From the NCBI GenBank assembly GCA_029934175.1, contig JAOZMT010000010.1, forward strand, positions 1 through 16,921: a stretch of 16,921 bases of DNA, in the 5' to 3' direction. The notes beneath the pieces were generated by a model, which had not been told where the DNA came from, did no database searches, and saw only the letters and a list, made by a program, of their open reading frames with translations. Shown here one piece after another: positions 14,780 through 16,921 of this stretch. Position numbers and translations under genes: made by a program. This stretch comes from Victivallales bacterium (GTDB taxonomy: Bacteria > Verrucomicrobiota > Lentisphaeria > Victivallales > JAUVCU01). Within the stretch, counting starts at the first letter, position 1. Every line of letters starts with the position of its first letter.

Positions 14780-15854
14780 ATACAAAACGCAAATATGCCT
14801 TGTCTCTGGACAAAGCATTCCGAATATAACACCTATTCTTGACGAGAATATTCGTCCTGAAAAGGTTATCTTATGTGCGACTAACGCAATGATAAATAAT
14901 GCTGAACTTCTCAAAACTTTTCTTAATTTAAAAAAAATAGAAACTGAAATTTATAAATTAGGTGATGCTTATGAGTTTGCTGAATTAAAAGAGAAATTCT
15001 TAGAAATCGCATCTGAAATTCCTGCGGATTGTGCAATAAATCTTACTGGCGGAAATAAACTTATGACTATCGCTGCTCAGGAAGTTTTTGATGGAGTTTG
15101 CGATATGTTCTATGTTACTTTTGATAAAGGGCAAATTATGATGATTAATAAATCTAATGAACTTTATCAAATTAAAAGCAAAATAAAATTAGAAGATTAT
15201 TTTTCTATTCACGGATATAAAATAAATTCTCTCGAAAGAAAAAAAACAATTTCACAAGAAGCAAGAATATTGTTTGATGAACTTATTAATAATATTGAAA
15301 AATATTCTAATCCTCTTGGCGTTTTAAATGGAATTGCAGCTGAAGCGGAATATAAAGGTTCATTGCAAATTAAGAACTCTATCCCACAAAAAAGTTGGGA
15401 GTTATTAACTCTTTTTTTGGAGAATGGGGCTATTGAATATTATGATGATAAAAAAATTAAATTCAAAGATTGCGAATCTCGCAGATTTTGTAATGGTTTT
15501 TGGTTTGAAGATTATGTTTATTTGCGACTTTCGCAACTTCATAAAGTGGAAAATTTTCAAGATTTTGCAATGTCTATTCAAATTGAAAACAAAAATAAAG
15601 TCAGAAATGAAATTGACGCTGCTTTTATAAAAAATAACACTCTTCATATCATAGAATGCAAAACTGCTAAAATGGATGCAAAGGGTTCTGATGTGGTTTA
15701 TAAAATGGATACAATTGCGAACTTAGCAGGTTTGTCAACAAAAGGGATAATTATATCTTATCGTAAACTCTCGGCTTATGATTTGCAACGAGCTAAAGAC
15801 CTAAAAATAAATGTCATCCAAGGGTATGATTTAAAATGTCTAAAGTTAATATAG
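14772..15854 (+). CDS. CARF-PD-(D/E)XK nuclease, Card1/Can2-like (DUF1887 family)
   Basis: A second cyclic-oligoadenylate-responsive effector, 360 residues. Characterised relatives (Card1, Can2) cut DNA and/or RNA once cA4 binds. The N-terminal CARF domain has ICLVSGQSIPNITPIL, the CATNAMINNAELL segment and ligand loop NLTGGNK (90-96). A winged-helix-like middle follows. The C-terminal restriction-endonuclease fold shows GFWFEDYVYLRL (Glu246), NEIDAAF (Asp282) and IIECKT (Glu295, Lys297), the complete E-D-ExK set, so it should be active. The frame is open from ATG 14742, but ATG 14772 gives the usual start and overlaps the cmr1 stop by eight bases. AAGGA (14754-14758) is rather distant. It carries three TTGCGA...GCAR motifs at 15470, 15522 and 15715. 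Confidence 0.87.
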   Translation: MNKYKTQICLVSGQSIPNITPILDENIRPEKVILCATNAMINNAELLKTFLNLKKIETEIYKLGDAYEFAELKEKFLEIASEIPADCAINLTGGNKLMTIAAQEVFDGVCDMFYVTFDKGQIMMINKSNELYQIKSKIKLEDYFSIHGYKINSLERKKTISQEARILFDELINNIEKYSNPLGVLNGIAAEAEYKGSLQIKNSIPQKSWELLTLFLENGAIEYYDDKKIKFKDCESRRFCNGFWFEDYVYLRLSQLHKVENFQDFAMSIQIENKNKVRNEIDAAFIKNNTLHIIECKTAKMDAKGSDVVYKMDTIANLAGLSTKGIIISYRKLSAYDLQRAKDLKINVIQGYDLKCLKLI

Positions 15855-16810
15855 AAAATTCTTATCCCCCAACTGATCTCGTGTCGGTTAAGGAAAATTT
15901 AGATTTATCAAAATTAACTTTTGAAGAGTTAAAACATCCAAAAAATCACAAAGAAGCGATAGCATTTTCCATTGAAACAACAAAAAGAGAACTTGCGGTA
16001 ATAAGAATCCCACAACCACGATATTCTCAAAAAAGCATGTCTTGTGTTAATAATCTTTATTTCTCTTGGGATGGTTGGATGTCAAAAAAAGTTCTTGTCC
16101 CAAAATCTGCAAAAAATGCAATTCAATCTCAAATTGAAAACTGGAAAAATGACGGTTTTATTCTTAAAACTTGGCAAGTTAAAAATGATATGATTCAAAT
16201 CCTATTCAAAGTTGAGCCTGAAGTTTCTCCCACATTGTTCACGCAAAGAGTTAAAGGGCGTCTTGATTATGCCTTCAGAAAACTTGCAAGTCCTGTTAAG
16301 TTTTCTCGAAAAGTTGGTTTCAGAGCTATTGGTGATAATACAAGAATAATTGTAAATAACTATATCAAAAAACAAGTTGAAAAAAGTGATTACATTGACT
16401 TAAGGTATAAAGATACTCTTGAAAATTATACTCTTTTTAAAGAACACGATGATTTATCAAAACCATATATCAAATCTCATGGACGATATTGGTTCAATAT
16501 ACACCTTGTTCTTGTAATTAAAGATAGAAAAATCCCTATTACTAAAGATGAAACTATGGAAGTTATAAAGAACTTTATTTTTAAAATTGCAAAAAAAAAG
16601 AAATGTAATATCGGACATTTTTCAATTATGCCAGATCATATTCATATTTCATTGAAAGGGAACCCAGAGTTGTCTCCTTGTGATATAGGGTTAAGTTTTC
16701 TTAATAACTTATCCTATGTTTTGATGAAATATTTAGGTATAAATTTTAAATTATGGAGTGATGAATTTTATGTCGGAACTTTTAGTGAATATTCAATAAA
16801 GCAAATTTAA
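15836..16810 (+). CDS. IS200/RAYT-type Y1 (HUH) protein, apparently a fused two-domain pseudo-dimer
   Basis: A 324-residue protein, about twice the length of an IS200 TnpA. The C-terminal half (about 215-324) is a Y1 transposase domain: MPDHIHISL with HUH at His268/His270, then KGNPELSP, and LWSDEFYVG near the end. It stops at SIKQI, before the helix in which Y1 enzymes carry the catalytic tyrosine (usually RYI). The N-terminal half (about 72-185) matches the same pattern: NDMIQILFKVEPEVSP (117-132) aligns with PDHIHISLKGNPELSP (266-281), with HUH changed to M119/Q121, and NNYIKKQ places Tyr176 at the catalytic position. The protein thus seems to hold one HUH and one Tyr in different domains. 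It overlaps the CARF nuclease gene by 19 bases and looks like the last operon gene. Residues 10-20 are encoded by a copy of the palindromic element. Function is unknown. Confidence 0.75.
   Translation: MSKVNIENSYPPTDLVSVKENLDLSKLTFEELKHPKNHKEAIAFSIETTKRELAVIRIPQPRYSQKSMSCVNNLYFSWDGWMSKKVLVPKSAKNAIQSQIENWKNDGFILKTWQVKNDMIQILFKVEPEVSPTLFTQRVKGRLDYAFRKLASPVKFSRKVGFRAIGDNTRIIVNNYIKKQVEKSDYIDLRYKDTLENYTLFKEHDDLSKPYIKSHGRYWFNIHLVLVIKDRKIPITKDETMEVIKNFIFKIAKKKKCNIGHFSIMPDHIHISLKGNPELSPCDIGLSFLNNLSYVLMKYLGINFKLWSDEFYVGTFSEYSIKQI
15868..15901. repeat. Palindromic element copy inside the 5' end of the Y1 gene
   Basis: The 22-base core at 15869-15890 matches the solo copy at 12971-12992 at 18 positions. 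In RNA form the arms AACTGAT and GTCGGTT still pair at all seven positions, two of them G-U wobbles. It encodes PPTDLVSVKEN in the Y1 protein; the tandem units, read in the same phase, give PTxLVSIEKK. This places one hairpin near the start of the gene and the tandem copies directly after its stop. Confidence 0.65.
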
Positions 16811-16820
16811 TGGACAATGT

Positions 16821-16921
16821 TCCAACCAACCTTGTTTCGATTGAGAAAAAAACTCTCCAACCGACCTTGTGTCGATTGAGAAAAAAACTCTCCAACCGAC
16901 CTTGTGTCGATTGAGAAAAAA
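16821..16921. repeat. Head-to-tail 35-bp hairpin array without spacers, running off the window
   Basis: Three contiguous units: 16821-16855, 16856-16890 and 16891-16921 (31 bases, cut by the window end). Units 2 and 3 are identical over their shared length. Unit 1 differs at two positions (CCAACCAAC for CCAACCGAC, TTTCG for TGTCG), so the gene-proximal edge is degenerate. Each full unit has the stem CAACCGAC / GTCGATTG with loop CTTGT and one C-A mismatch, then AG plus seven A and CTC. The length, the hairpin and an ATTGA-containing 3' half resemble a CRISPR repeat, but there are no spacers between units. It begins 10 bases after the Y1 stop. Confidence 0.85.

Larger units (their letters stand above)
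362..15729. repeat. Dispersed 15-bp palindrome-like motif, TTGCGAANNTCGCAA and relatives
   Basis: More than 20 near-copies are scattered from the XRE pseudogene to the CARF nuclease. Start positions include 362, 2116, 2635, 5068, 6929, 7379, 7475, 8932, 8960, 8992, 9109, 9244, 9259, 9709, 10920, 11073, 11498, 12148, 12756, 15022, 15470, 15522 and 15715. The best is a perfect palindrome, TTGCGAACTTCGCAA (9709-9723). TTGCACAANTCGCAA and its reverse complement TTGCGANTTGTGCAA are frequent variants. Copies occur in all three codon phases (LANFAN at 9709, CEARK at 11073, LRLSQ at 15522), so conserved protein sequence does not explain them. Confidence 0.75.

Noticed and set aside
16810..16914. A 34-codon ORF coupled to the Y1 stop by TAATG
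   Set aside because: It is made almost wholly of the 35-bp repeats read in rotating frames and has no ribosome binding site of its own; most likely a by-product of the repeat.
16821..16921. Calling the terminal array a CRISPR array
   Set aside because: Unit length and hairpin are suggestive, but units 1-3 abut without any spacer, so only a tandem hairpin repeat is supported by this window.

Overview
The window is AT-rich bacterial DNA. Shine-Dalgarno sites of the AAGGAG type precede most genes, TTG is used as a start codon at least twice, a sigma70-type promoter and a rho-independent terminator are visible, and every recognisable gene is on the + strand. The genus cannot be read from the sequence; a low-GC, probably anaerobic or host-associated bacterium is a guess. 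Type III-B CRISPR, HipBA toxin-antitoxin and remnants of small mobile elements mark this as an accessory or defence region.

Region 1 (1-713) holds no intact gene. It contains a wrecked XRE-type regulator gene (119-478) split by a 173-bp MITE-like element with inverted ends and a 5-bp target duplication. Three copies of a 17-bp palindrome at exact 33-bp spacing follow, then a good extended -10 promoter that should drive recQ.

Region 2 (714-6368) encodes a RecQ helicase, a dolichol-phosphate-mannose-synthase-like glycosyltransferase, a HipB/HipA pair and a flippase-like (UPF0104/LPG synthase TM) membrane protein. It closes with a strong intrinsic terminator.

Region 3 (6400-16810) is a tight, co-directional type III-B (Cmr) operon: CARF-HEPN ribonuclease (TIGR02710-like), cas2, cas10/cmr2, cmr3, cmr4, a broken VapC/PIN fragment, cmr5, cmr6, cmr1, a CARF-PD-(D/E)XK nuclease (Card1/Can2-like), and last an unusual IS200/RAYT-type Y1 (HUH) protein. 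Cas10 keeps the GGDD cyclase motif, so the expected circuit is: target RNA bound by the Cmr1-6/Cas10 complex, synthesis of cyclic oligoadenylate, then activation of both CARF nucleases. No cas1, cas6 or spacer-bearing CRISPR array is in the window.

The most interesting part is the 3' end. The Y1 protein appears to be two fused Y1 domains with complementary losses: the N-terminal one keeps the tyrosine but has lost HUH, and the C-terminal one keeps HUH but ends before the tyrosine. Directly after it lies a head-to-tail 35-bp array without spacers. The hairpin core of that array also occurs inside the 5' end of the Y1 gene and between cmr5 and cmr6. This looks like a REP/RAYT-style hairpin and HUH pair built into a type III CRISPR operon. 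Separately, a 15-bp palindrome-like motif (TTGCGAANNTCGCAA and relatives) is scattered more than 20 times through genes in all three codon phases, as HIP1 is in cyanobacteria.
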